From contig CASFEZ010000023.1 in assembly GCA_949293815.1 (NCBI GenBank), forward strand, positions 1 through 37,827: DNA of 37,827 nucleotides. Reading direction: 5' to 3'. A program made the position numbers and the translations under genes. The DNA comes from an uncultured Eubacteriales bacterium (lineage in GTDB: Bacteria; Bacillota; Clostridia; Oscillospirales; Acutalibacteraceae). The notes under the pieces were generated by a model. It was given only the letters and a program-made list of their open reading frames with translations. It was not told the DNA's origin and did not search any database. Shown here in pieces: positions 31,136 through 37,827 of this stretch. Position 1 is the stretch's first letter, and every line of letters begins with the position of its first letter.

Positions 31136-31528
31136 ATACTCACCTTTGTGCGTTATCGAACGGTTCTGTAATGAACAATTATAGCATATCAAAATAATAG
31201 ACATCTGTAAAGCATTTTGTCCTGAGATTTATAAAAAAGTTACAAAATATGCGGATGCACCGCCGCTGCCGCCTTTAGCTGCCAACCAACTTTCCGCCGC
31301 AGAAAAATACCATGTCATCCGCTTCTGTTTCCGGCAAAACAAGCATGCTTTAAACTTAAACAAGAAAAATCCCCCTGCCTCTAAGGCAGAGAGTTCCATT
31401 TACCATACCGTTGGGGATGCAATTCCCAACGAAACGACAGGCGACGATAGCCGCCTGCTTGCTGAATGACAAAACAATCCTTTATTGAACAAGCAGCCGC
31501 AAAGGACAACGCTTTGCAGCTGCTTTTC
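31136..31528. other. Gene-free stretch with several hairpins
   Basis: No convincing reading frame is seen in these 393 bases. The left part (to about 31250) is AT-rich and should hold the promoter of the MarR gene. The right part holds three inverted repeats: CGTTGGG/CCCAACG (31409-31431), CAGGCG/CGCCTG (31438-31457), and AGCAGC-C-GCAAAG/CTTTGC-A-GCTGCT (31492-31524). The last is followed by TTTCTT on the plus strand and lies five bases past the HxlR stop, so it may end that gene's transcript or a rightward non-coding RNA. Confidence 0.6.
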
Positions 31529-31852
31529 TTATAAAGAGGCTTTGTACGCCTCGCCCCAGTTTTTCATGGCGTCCAGAATCGGCTGAAGACTCTGCCCCAG
31601 CTCAGTCAGGGCGTATTCCACCCGCGGCGGCACTTCCGCGTAAACGGTACGAATCACCAGCCCGTCCTCTTCCATGGAGCGCAGCGAATCGGTCAACACC
31701 TTCTGGCTGACGCCCTCCAGATTCTTTTTCAGCTCGTTGAAGCGCCAGGGGCGCTCAAGGAGATTGCGCATAATTAACAGCTTCCACTTGCTGCCAATCA
31801 GCTGCACCGTTGTCGCCACCGGACAGGCGGGCATTTCTTCTTTTGTCATCAT
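31529..31852 (-). CDS. HxlR-family transcriptional regulator
   Basis: This 107-aa protein is a typical HxlR winged-helix regulator: CPVATTVQLIGSKWKLLIMRNLLERPWRFNELKKNL, then GVSQKVLTDSLRSMEEDGLV, then the wing VPPRVEYALTELGQSL. C10, just before the first helix, is at the position of the redox- or electrophile-sensing cysteine of several HxlR proteins. Two adjacent ATG codons (31852 and 31849) are possible, and GAGG spacing fits the second slightly better. It is divergent from the 32123-32914 gene, the usual arrangement for a regulator and its target. Confidence 0.92.
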   Translation of the reverse strand: MMTKEEMPACPVATTVQLIGSKWKLLIMRNLLERPWRFNELKKNLEGVSQKVLTDSLRSMEEDGLVIRTVYAEVPPRVEYALTELGQSLQPILDAMKNWGEAYKASL

Positions 31853-32018
31853 ACCTCATCACATCCTTTTTGCATGCAATATTATTTTTATATGCTGCAT
31901 CCTATTATAATATAATATCCCCTGCCATGTAACCCCTATCGCCGCCTTTTTTACAAGCACAGCGCAAAAGATGGTGCATGGTTACAAAAAGGTAATCTGA
32001 TAATAAAAAAGTGCGTAC

Positions 32019-32047
32019 TTTACAACGCCTTTTCTGTGATGTAAGAT
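32019..32047 (+). promoter_or_regulatory. Promoter of the MBL-fold-like gene
   Basis: TTTACA at 32019-32024, a 17-bp spacer and TAAGAT at 32042-32047. Just upstream, AAAGT-GCGT-ACTTT (32008-32021) is an inverted repeat over the -35 box, a plausible HxlR operator. On the minus strand TATAAT at about 31910-31915 probably belongs to the HxlR promoter. Confidence 0.7.
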
Positions 32048-32122
32048 AAAGCCAGAGGTCAGAAAGATGGCGCCGCTTTCGACCGCTGCAAATGATTTTT
32101 TACCAAAAGGAGCACGAAAACC

Positions 32123-32914
32123 ATGAATAAAAACACCTTCACCACCGTTAAACTCGCGAAAGGCGAGATGAATGTTTACGATTTCGGCACCATGAAGCTG
32201 CACGCCTATAAAACCAACGATTTGATTGACGATGAAGTTTTCATTGTGGAGAAAAACGGCAAAGCCGTACTCATTGAATCCCCCTGCTTTTTCGACAATA
32301 TCAAAGAGCTTACGGAATATTTGAACAATCTTGCGGTTGCGGGTATGCTCATCGCCTACCACGGCGCAGGCGCTGCTTTTCTGCCGGATGTGCCGAAATA
32401 TGCAACGCAAAATGCAGCAGCCTTTTCCGAAAACGGCGGCGGCAAAGCGCTGATTGAACATTTCACCAATGCGTTCGGGGACATTTTTGATAAGTCTGTT
32501 CATCAGATTACCAATGTGATTGAAGCGGGCAAGATAACCATTGGCGGGATTGATTTTGTTATCAAGCAGACCGCAGATGCGTTTGATGTGGAAATTCCCG
32601 AAATCAACGCGGTTTACACCCATATGCTCGGCCATGACTGCCATTCCATTGTGGCGGGCGCTGGCCATGCCGATGCCATCATTGCGGAACTGAAAGGCTA
32701 TATTGAAAAGGGGTACGACCTGATTTTAACCTCGCACTATACGCCGGAGGATTTGAAAGACGCCCAAACAAAAATCGACTATCTGGAAAATCTGAAAAAG
32801 ATTGCCGTTTCCTGCGCAGATGCCGACAGCTTCAAGGCGGAGGTACAGAAACAGTACCCCGGCTACAGTGGGCAGAATTATTTGGATATGACAGCGGGCT
32901 TCTTCTTTGCCTGA
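32123..32914 (+). CDS. Metallo-beta-lactamase-fold-like protein lacking the metal motif
   Basis: This 263-aa protein has the strand pattern of metallo-beta-lactamase-fold proteins: MNVYDFGTMKLHAYKT, DDEVFIVEKNGKAVLIESPCF, a helix, then GMLIAYHGAGAAFLP where HxHxDH would be expected, and later YTHMLGHDCHSIVAG and LILTSHYTPED. The first metal motif is reduced to a single histidine (AYHGAG), so ordinary dinuclear hydrolysis is doubtful; the later His residues and C57 could serve another chemistry. It starts behind AAAAGGAG with its own promoter, divergent from the HxlR gene. By analogy with other HxlR pairs it may respond to electrophile or aldehyde stress (inference). Confidence 0.75.
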   Translation: MNKNTFTTVKLAKGEMNVYDFGTMKLHAYKTNDLIDDEVFIVEKNGKAVLIESPCFFDNIKELTEYLNNLAVAGMLIAYHGAGAAFLPDVPKYATQNAAAFSENGGGKALIEHFTNAFGDIFDKSVHQITNVIEAGKITIGGIDFVIKQTADAFDVEIPEINAVYTHMLGHDCHSIVAGAGHADAIIAELKGYIEKGYDLILTSHYTPEDLKDAQTKIDYLENLKKIAVSCADADSFKAEVQKQYPGYSGQNYLDMTAGFFFA

Positions 32915-32974
32915 GCACCAGATGCCCTCCTGCGCAGCCCTTTGCTGACCAATATCCCCCAAAATACATGAATC

Positions 32975-33003
32975 AACCGGAGGCGTTTTTTGCGTCTCCG
33001 GTT
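32975..33003 (+). terminator. Strong hairpin with T-rich loop
   Basis: AACCGGAGGCG (32975-32985) pairs with CGTCTCCGGTT (32993-33003) with one G-U pair and loop TTTTTTG. It follows the MBL-fold-like gene by 60 bp and lies just before the ferredoxin ribosome site. There is no T-run after it, so termination is uncertain. Confidence 0.5.
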
Positions 33004-33023
33004 GCCCTGCGAGGAAAGAGAGA

Positions 33024-33248
33024 ATGCCAATGACAACAGCGCAATGCTTTTAACTTTTTTATAAAAAAGAAAAATTAACGCTTATTGCCGCCTGTACCGG
33101 CTGCCGCGCCTGTGCGCGGGTTTGTCCGCAAAACTGCATTGATTTTTCTGCTGTTCCCGCTGTGATTCAAAAAAACCACTGTCTGCGCTGCGGCAACTGT
33201 CTGGAAATTTGCCCCGAAGGCGCCGTTCAAAAGGAGGAAGCCCGATGA
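33024..33248 (+). pseudogene. 2[4Fe-4S] ferredoxin interrupted by an in-frame TAA
   Basis: Reading from the ATG at 33024 (behind GAGGAAAG) gives nine codons, then TAA at 33051-33053. The same frame then continues open to TGA at 33246-33248. The continuation has two clean cluster motifs, CTGCRACARVCP and CLRCGNCLEICP, with an 18-residue gap, the pattern of a bacterial ferredoxin. No ATG, GTG or TTG lies between the stop and the first cysteine. The end overlaps the macrodomain start (ATGA), so the gene was clearly part of that operon. Either it is a recent pseudogene, or it starts at a rare codon such as ATT 33084, or the TAA is a sequencing error. Confidence 0.65.
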
Positions 33249-34024
33249 CCCAAGACGAAAGAAGACGCTTTTTAATCCAATATCTTTTGCGGGAAGAACC
33301 CCAATATGCCCATATTGCCATACCAAAAACAGAGCTCGAACAGCGGCAGCTGCTGCGGGGGCTGATGAACATCCGGCTGCCAAAGAAGATTGGCGAAGAT
33401 TTTTTATCCGTACAGGATGAATACCTGCAAACAGAACTGAAAAATAAGGGCATTACCGATGCCGAAACGCTGCCGGTTCTGCCCGGTGATTTGGTTTTAT
33501 GGCAAGGGGATATTACGACCTTACACTGCGACGGCATTGTCAACGCCGCCAACAGCCGGCTTTTGGGCTGCTTCCATCCCTGCCACGGCTGTATTGACAA
33601 TGCCATCCACACCTATGCGGGCGTGCAGCTGCGGCTGGTCTGTGCTGAAATCATGCAAAAACAGGGACAGGCGGAAGCGGTCGGCAGCGCAAAGATAACA
33701 CCGGCGTTTAATCTGCCGAGCCGCTATGTGCTGCACACCGTCGGACCGATTGTAGCCGGCGCACTGACCGAAACGCACGAGCGGCAATTGACCGCCTGTT
33801 ACCGCTCCTGTTTGCAATTGGCGGAAGAATACGGCTTGCGCAGTCTGGCGTTCTGCTGCATCTCCACCGGCGAATTCCATTTTCCGCCAAAGCGCGCGGC
33901 GGAAATCGCCCTGCAAACCGTGCGCACCTGGAAAGCACAAACCCACAGTACCATGAAGGTGATTTTCAATGTTTTTACAAAAAGCGATGAGCAAATCTAC
34001 AAAAGACAACTCGGCATCCATTGA
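33245..34024 (+). CDS. Zinc-dependent macrodomain protein-ADP-ribose hydrolase
   Basis: The N-terminal ~80 residues of this 259-aa protein are a helical extension, followed by a macrodomain: WQGDITTLHCDGIVNAAN (86-103), the zinc-site segment C109-x4-H114-x-C116 (in LLGCFHPCHGCIDN), YVLHTVGPIV and the loop CISTGEFHFP (205-214). This is the Zn-macro type paired with class M sirtuins; family members remove ADP-ribose from the protein modified by the partner. The ATG at 33245 follows AAAAGGAGG and overlaps the ferredoxin stop. The sirtuin gene starts inside its 3' end. It is cytoplasmic. Confidence 0.92.
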   Translation: MTQDERRRFLIQYLLREEPQYAHIAIPKTELEQRQLLRGLMNIRLPKKIGEDFLSVQDEYLQTELKNKGITDAETLPVLPGDLVLWQGDITTLHCDGIVNAANSRLLGCFHPCHGCIDNAIHTYAGVQLRLVCAEIMQKQGQAEAVGSAKITPAFNLPSRYVLHTVGPIVAGALTETHERQLTACYRSCLQLAEEYGLRSLAFCCISTGEFHFPPKRAAEIALQTVRTWKAQTHSTMKVIFNVFTKSDEQIYKRQLGIH

Positions 34025-34844
34025 AAAGCTGCATGCGGTCTTACAGGAAGCGGATGCGGTCATCATCGGCGCAGGCGCCGGGCTGTCCACTGCGGCGGGT
34101 TTTACCTACAGCGGTGAGCGGTTCGAAAAAAACTTTGCCGATTTCGAGCGTAAATACGGTTTTCACGATATGTATTCCGGCGGGTTCTACCCCTTCCCCA
34201 CGCCGGAGGAGCGTTGGGGCTATTGGAGCCGGTTCATCTATCTCAACCGCTATCAGGATCCGCCGAAATCCACCTATGCGGATTTGTTTGCACTGGTAAA
34301 GGATAAGAACTATTTTGTCATTACCACCAATGTGGATCACTGTTTTCAAAAGGCGGGCTTTGATAAAAAACGCCTGTTCTACACCCAGGGGGACTACGGG
34401 CTGTTCCAGTGCAGCGAGCCCTGCCGCCAGGAAACCTTTGACAACGAAGAACAGGTTCGCGAAATGCTGCACGCGCAAAAGGATATGCGCATCCCCACAG
34501 AGCTTGTTCCCCGTTGCCCGCACTGCGGCAAGCCCATGACCATGAACCTCAGAGCAGACGACCGCTTTGCCGAGGACGAGGGCTGGCACGCGGCAGCAGA
34601 GCGGTACGAGCAGTTTCTTGGCACATATATGGATACGCGCATCCTGTTTTTGGAACTGGGCGTGGGCTATAACACGCCGGTCATTATCAAATACCCCTTT
34701 TGGCAAATGACCGCCCAAAACCCCCGCGCCACCTACGCCTGCCTGAACCCCGAAGCCCACGCCCCCCGCGAGATTGAAAAACAGGCGCTTTGCATACGGG
34801 AGGATATTGCCACGGTACTGCCTCTGCTGAACGCTCAGCCATAA
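33969..34844 (+). CDS. Class M sirtuin (SirTM), protein ADP-ribosyltransferase
   Basis: This 291-aa protein has a sirtuin NAD-binding core: GAGAGLSTAAGFTYSG (34-49) and ITTNVDHCFQKAG (118-130), plus a zinc ribbon with C148, C152, C183 and C186. The catalytic histidine of deacylase sirtuins is replaced: the segment reads YTQGDYGLFQC with Q140. With N121, this is the signature of SirTM enzymes, which transfer ADP-ribose rather than deacylate. Known SirTMs modify a lipoylated GcvH-like carrier and are reversed by the adjacent macrodomain. The ATG at 33969 (behind AAGGTG) overlaps the macrodomain gene by 56 bp; ATG 33987 is an alternative. No carrier or lipoate ligase gene is in the window. Confidence 0.92.
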   Translation: MFLQKAMSKSTKDNSASIEKLHAVLQEADAVIIGAGAGLSTAAGFTYSGERFEKNFADFERKYGFHDMYSGGFYPFPTPEERWGYWSRFIYLNRYQDPPKSTYADLFALVKDKNYFVITTNVDHCFQKAGFDKKRLFYTQGDYGLFQCSEPCRQETFDNEEQVREMLHAQKDMRIPTELVPRCPHCGKPMTMNLRADDRFAEDEGWHAAAERYEQFLGTYMDTRILFLELGVGYNTPVIIKYPFWQMTAQNPRATYACLNPEAHAPREIEKQALCIREDIATVLPLLNAQP

Positions 34845-34851
34845 AAGCAAC

Positions 34852-34886
34852 AAAAAAGGACAGGCAGCACGCCCTGTCCTTTGTTA
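34852..34886. terminator. Bidirectional intrinsic terminator
   Basis: AAAGGACAGG (34855-34864) pairs perfectly with CCTGTCCTTT (34873-34882) around an 8-nt loop. An A-run on the left and T-rich sequence on the right let it end both the SirTM operon and the leftward TIR gene. Confidence 0.87.
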
Positions 34887-37352
34887 TTACCCGACGTTTT
34901 TGTATTCAACCCATATCGCCGGACGAATGGCAATATCTTCATCGGTGGCATCCGCTTCGTTGTAGGAGCTACCGGAGGAATCGACATATTTCACTTTGCT
35001 TGATTCTGCCATAACGCTGCGCATCCACCATGCAACCGGCTCGTAGGTAGAGCGCAGCCCGGCTTCCGCCGCAACAGCGGCTGTTGGCATACATTCCTCG
35101 TCGGCAGACGGAACCAAATTGGCGAATTCCTTGCGGCTCAACAAAAATACCCGATCCATTGTATCACCGCCCGTCTCTTCGTCGCCAACAGGCACAGGCG
35201 CAAGCGGGATATGGGAGATTTCTTCCGTGGTGAATGCGGCATTTAAAAATTCCGCGTTGAGCCAGCTGCGCAGGGAACTGTTTTCCCAGCTGACCGCCTC
35301 GTCGGATGTATGAAACGGACGCATGAGCAGCGCCCGCTCGCTGAGCAGCAGTGCACGGTTTTCATCCTTCGCCAAAAGAATCCATTGAATCTGCTCTTTT
35401 CCGTTTTCGGTATGATTGTCCTGTTCATATGAGCCGTAAACAATCGTATCCCCGGTTTCTGCTTGGCGAATCAGCGCCAATTGATAATCCGGTCTTGCAC
35501 GAATGGCAGCTGCCTGCTCATCGCTATCCCGAAACCCTTGAGCATTATCAAAAAACTGATATGCATTCAGCAAATCACCATTCTGTAAATATTCCATCGC
35601 TTTTGTATAATTATACTGCGGAACAACAAAAAAAGTCAGAAACAGCAAACCGAAAATACCCAAGGCACACAAAAACACATTTCTTCTCTTTCTTTTTTTA
35701 TTATGCAGATACATTTGCTTTTTTGCTCGTTCCTGCCGATTTAACTCCTCTTGCAGCAACCGCTGACAGGTACACAGAAGTTCGTCAGCATCCCGCCAGC
35801 CAGGAATTTTCTGAAACCCAATAATGGCGGATTGATAGCCGTGAATCGTATTGGAAGCCATAGCAGCCTTTGCCAAAATATATTGCGCTTGCTGTGCGCA
35901 GTCTTTCGCATTCTGCGAACAGCATTGACAGCGATCTGCCGCATCCAGATACTCCGGAATGGTTTTATATGCGGCAGCAGCTTTGGCATACCCTTCCCCC
36001 GCGCGTATAAAAGCATCGCTGCTTTGTGCCGGAGCAGCAAGCGCTTTCGCCTGCTGACGGTTTGCGTCTGCCGCCTGCTCTTTTTGCTTTGCCGTTTGAT
36101 AAATCGTATTCAGCTGCTCATTTGCCGCGTTTTGCAGCACCTGATTTAGGGCATTGCGTACCTGTTCTGTTAACTGCATATCACCAAAACGCATGATTTT
36201 ATAATAATTTCCGTTGCTGCCAAATGCGGTACTCAGCTTTTGCAACTCTGCAAGACTGCGGCAGTGCATATCCGCCAGCAGTTTGCCGAGATAGGCGCGG
36301 GCGTTGGTGGGCTGGGCGTCCAATACTTTTTCGCAGTATTCATCCGCGCTTTGCCAATCCCCGTCCTCCAAAAACAGAAAAGCACGCTGCAACAGCGAAT
36401 CCACCGTCACCCCAACCCCCATGTGCGGCAAAGCCTGCGGCGGTTCCTTGGGGGTATCATCCGCAAACAGTTTGCGAATACCGTGGATTAAATCCTGCAT
36501 AAAGCCCAGTTTGTCCATATCCTGCGCCTGCAAATGGGCAAAGGCGTCGGGCAAATCGTAGGGAGCCATATCCCGATAGGCGGGAATCAGGGTTTTGTCC
36601 TCGCCGCTCTCAATGAGCGCAAGATACCGGCTCCACTCATTTTTCACCCAAACCGCGTTGAAGTATTCCGGCTTGGTGCCCAGAACCACCATCACCTTCG
36701 ATGAGTGGAGGGCGGCGAAAATATACGGCTCATACGCCTCGCCGAGCTTTTTTTCCAGCGTCATCCGGGCGCAGAATACCCGAAAGCCCGCCTCGGTCAG
36801 CTCCTGGTACAATTCCGTTGCCAGCACGCTGTCCGGGGTGCGGCGACCGGCGGCATCGGTTTCCTTATAACAGATAAAGACATCAAACGGCTCCTCTTTT
36901 TGGGAAAGGGCAAGAATGCCCTTTTGGATTTCATTGATTGCCTTTGCCTCCTGCTCATACAGCTGCCGACGGGGCTCGTCGGCATATTGCAGGGCGGACT
37001 TATAGTTTTCGTCGTCTAAAATGGAGGTGTACTGGGTGCGGTGTACCGTCGGCAGACGCCGGTGGGTGGCGGGGTCCTCCACATATTCCACCCCGTACCG
37101 GCAGAGCAAAAGCGACCAATACCCCTCCGCGTCCGCCGGATCCTCCAAGAGCAGCTGCTCATACAGCGCCGCCGCCCGGTCGTACTCATTCTCCCGCCGC
37201 AGATGGTTCGCCCGCTCATACAGATTCAACCGCCGTTCATCATCGAGCCGCGGCAAGGTCTGGCGCGTCCCGCAATAAGCGCAAACCCCAATTTGCGCCC
37301 CCTCCTCCGGCAAAACCTCCCCGCCGCAGATTTTACACTTAAATACCGCCAA
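34887..37352 (-). CDS. TIR-domain membrane protein: zinc ribbon, TIR, TPR-like, TM, DUF6273-like
   Basis: Domains of this 821-aa protein, in order: zinc ribbon (C6, C9, C24, C27); TPR-like helices (about 40-80); TIR domain (155-255) with FDVFICYKETD, ELYQELTEAGFRVFCAR and SSKVMVVLGT; helical repeats (315-535); a transmembrane helix (about 559-578) after a basic stretch; and a C-terminal DUF6273-like domain (about 632-821: GDTIVYGSYEQDN, IQWILLAKDENRALLLSERAL, LRSWLNAEFLNAAF). W235-V-K-N-E239 matches the glutamate position needed for NAD cleavage in SARM1 and plant TIRs, so NADase activity is plausible. The start is the TTG at 37352 behind GGGGTGG, giving the family-typical AVFKCK opening; ATG 37367 has no site. 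The TIR side is cytoplasmic and DUF6273 outside. Confidence 0.87.
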   Translation of the reverse strand: MAVFKCKICGGEVLPEEGAQIGVCAYCGTRQTLPRLDDERRLNLYERANHLRRENEYDRAAALYEQLLLEDPADAEGYWSLLLCRYGVEYVEDPATHRRLPTVHRTQYTSILDDENYKSALQYADEPRRQLYEQEAKAINEIQKGILALSQKEEPFDVFICYKETDAAGRRTPDSVLATELYQELTEAGFRVFCARMTLEKKLGEAYEPYIFAALHSSKVMVVLGTKPEYFNAVWVKNEWSRYLALIESGEDKTLIPAYRDMAPYDLPDAFAHLQAQDMDKLGFMQDLIHGIRKLFADDTPKEPPQALPHMGVGVTVDSLLQRAFLFLEDGDWQSADEYCEKVLDAQPTNARAYLGKLLADMHCRSLAELQKLSTAFGSNGNYYKIMRFGDMQLTEQVRNALNQVLQNAANEQLNTIYQTAKQKEQAADANRQQAKALAAPAQSSDAFIRAGEGYAKAAAAYKTIPEYLDAADRCQCCSQNAKDCAQQAQYILAKAAMASNTIHGYQSAIIGFQKIPGWRDADELLCTCQRLLQEELNRQERAKKQMYLHNKKRKRRNVFLCALGIFGLLFLTFFVVPQYNYTKAMEYLQNGDLLNAYQFFDNAQGFRDSDEQAAAIRARPDYQLALIRQAETGDTIVYGSYEQDNHTENGKEQIQWILLAKDENRALLLSERALLMRPFHTSDEAVSWENSSLRSWLNAEFLNAAFTTEEISHIPLAPVPVGDEETGGDTMDRVFLLSRKEFANLVPSADEECMPTAAVAAEAGLRSTYEPVAWWMRSVMAESSKVKYVDSSGSSYNEADATDEDIAIRPAIWVEYKNVG

Positions 37353-37390
37353 AAAACCACCCCGCATTCATGCTGTTTTGATTATTTTAC

Positions 37391-37827
37391 TTATTCTGGA
37401 ATTTGAATATTCTGCCAATCGAAAGTATCACACTGACCATCCTCATTCCATCCAGCTGCAACCACTGTACCATCTGATTTTAGCCCAATCGTGTGCCATC
37501 CTCCAGCGGATACTGCAACTATATCCGTCCAGTCAGACACATCACACTGACCGTATTCGTTATCTCCAGTTGCAACCACAGTACCATCCGACTTTAATCC
37601 TACCGTATGTTTGAATCCCGCTGCAACGGCAACTATATCTGTCCAGTCAGACACATCACACTGACCGTATTCGTTATATCCAGCTGCAACCACCGTTCCA
37701 TCTGATTTTAGCCCAATCGTGTGCCATATTCCAGCGGATACTGCAACTATATCCGTCCAGTCAGACACATCACACTGACCATCCTCATTCCCTCCAGCTG
37801 CAACCACTGTACCATCTGATTTTAGCC
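37391..37827 (-). CDS. RCC1-like repeat protein, 3' part
   Basis: The frame is open to the window edge, so the start lies outside. The visible 145 residues are almost pure 38-residue repeats of the RCC1/beta-propeller type (consensus GQCDVSDWTDIVAVSAG-WHTIGLKSDGTVVAAG-NE), nearly identical at the DNA level with a 114-bp period (related sites at about 37468, 37582, 37696 and 37809). Such propeller blades act as binding platforms. The protein ends in QNIQIPE. The stop lies 38 bp before the TIR gene on the same strand, so the two are probably co-transcribed. No signal peptide can be judged. The high repeat identity suggests recent amplification. Confidence 0.85.
   Translation of the reverse strand, partial: LKSDGTVVAAGGNEDGQCDVSDWTDIVAVSAGIWHTIGLKSDGTVVAAGYNEYGQCDVSDWTDIVAVAAGFKHTVGLKSDGTVVATGDNEYGQCDVSDWTDIVAVSAGGWHTIGLKSDGTVVAAGWNEDGQCDTFDWQNIQIPE

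Noticed and set aside
33708-34853. Long minus-strand frames opposite the macrodomain and SirTM genes
   Set aside because: Both plus-strand genes carry full family signatures; the minus frames have no motif or ribosome site.
37600-37625. A tRNA-like T-arm (GTTTGAATCCC)
   Set aside because: It lies inside the RCC1 repeat coding frame and no acceptor or anticodon stem can be built around it.

Overview
The window looks like a chromosomal segment of a low-GC Gram-positive, endospore-forming Clostridia, most likely Oscillospiraceae/Ruminococcaceae-like. The signs are AGGAGG-type ribosome binding sites, sigma-A type promoters, a Spo0A DNA-binding domain, a dockerin fragment, and a gene repertoire typical of gut Clostridia (DUF1538 plus P-II-like pair, DUF4838 protein, TIR protein with an N-terminal zinc ribbon, MmcQ/DUF3795 and GyrI proteins). 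Base composition is moderately GC-rich except for an AT-rich island at about 12.7-15.0 kb. No tRNA, rRNA, CRISPR array or intact insertion sequence was seen.

Region 1 (0.3-5.5 kb) holds two divergent transcription units. Leftward are a C26 gamma-glutamyl hydrolase, a MarR repressor and an HD-domain protein. Rightward are a MalY-type C-S lyase fused to a CxxC thioredoxin-fold-like domain, and an amino-acid permease. The two promoters share one perfect 15-bp palindrome whose halves are their -35 boxes, which makes it a strong candidate MarR operator. Together the genes suggest regulated uptake and cleavage of a gamma-glutamyl, cysteine-S-conjugate or cystathionine-like substrate.

Region 2 (5.6-12.7 kb) is largely housekeeping: mntP behind a yybP-ykoY manganese riboswitch, a small membrane protein, prfB, a RING/zinc-ribbon membrane protein, galU, a PhnP-like metallo-hydrolase and an RlmD-type 23S rRNA methyltransferase.

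Region 3 (12.7-19.6 kb) is accessory: an AT-rich RhuM/Fic(Doc) pair and a YdcF protein, then a P-loop kinase, a GNAT enzyme, a protein-kinase-like gene flanked by 50-bp direct repeats, an MmcQ-DUF3795 fusion, a GyrI-like protein and a trans-aconitate methyltransferase.

Region 4 (19.8-28.1 kb, mostly leftward) holds an odd chimeric ORF (alkaline-phosphatase-superfamily N-terminus, then the 3' end of Spo0A, a stop, then an in-frame dockerin remnant), a fucose/arabinose isomerase-family protein, a tandem array of structured intergenic repeats, a secreted DUF4838 protein, and a redox operon (flavodoxin lipoprotein, aldo/keto reductase, carboxymuconolactone decarboxylase-like protein, flavodoxin remnant).

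Region 5 (28.4-37.8 kb) holds a MarR-DUF1538-P-II-like unit, an HxlR regulator divergent from a degenerate metallo-beta-lactamase-fold protein, a ferredoxin/macrodomain/class M sirtuin operon for reversible protein ADP-ribosylation, and, facing it, a TIR-domain membrane protein downstream of an RCC1-repeat protein that runs off the window. The SirTM, macrodomain and TIR genes are all NAD/ADP-ribose enzymes by family. The most unusual items are the Spo0A chimera, the lyase fusion with its palindromic divergent promoter, the ferredoxin-macro-SirTM operon without a visible lipoyl-carrier gene, and the RCC1-TIR pair.
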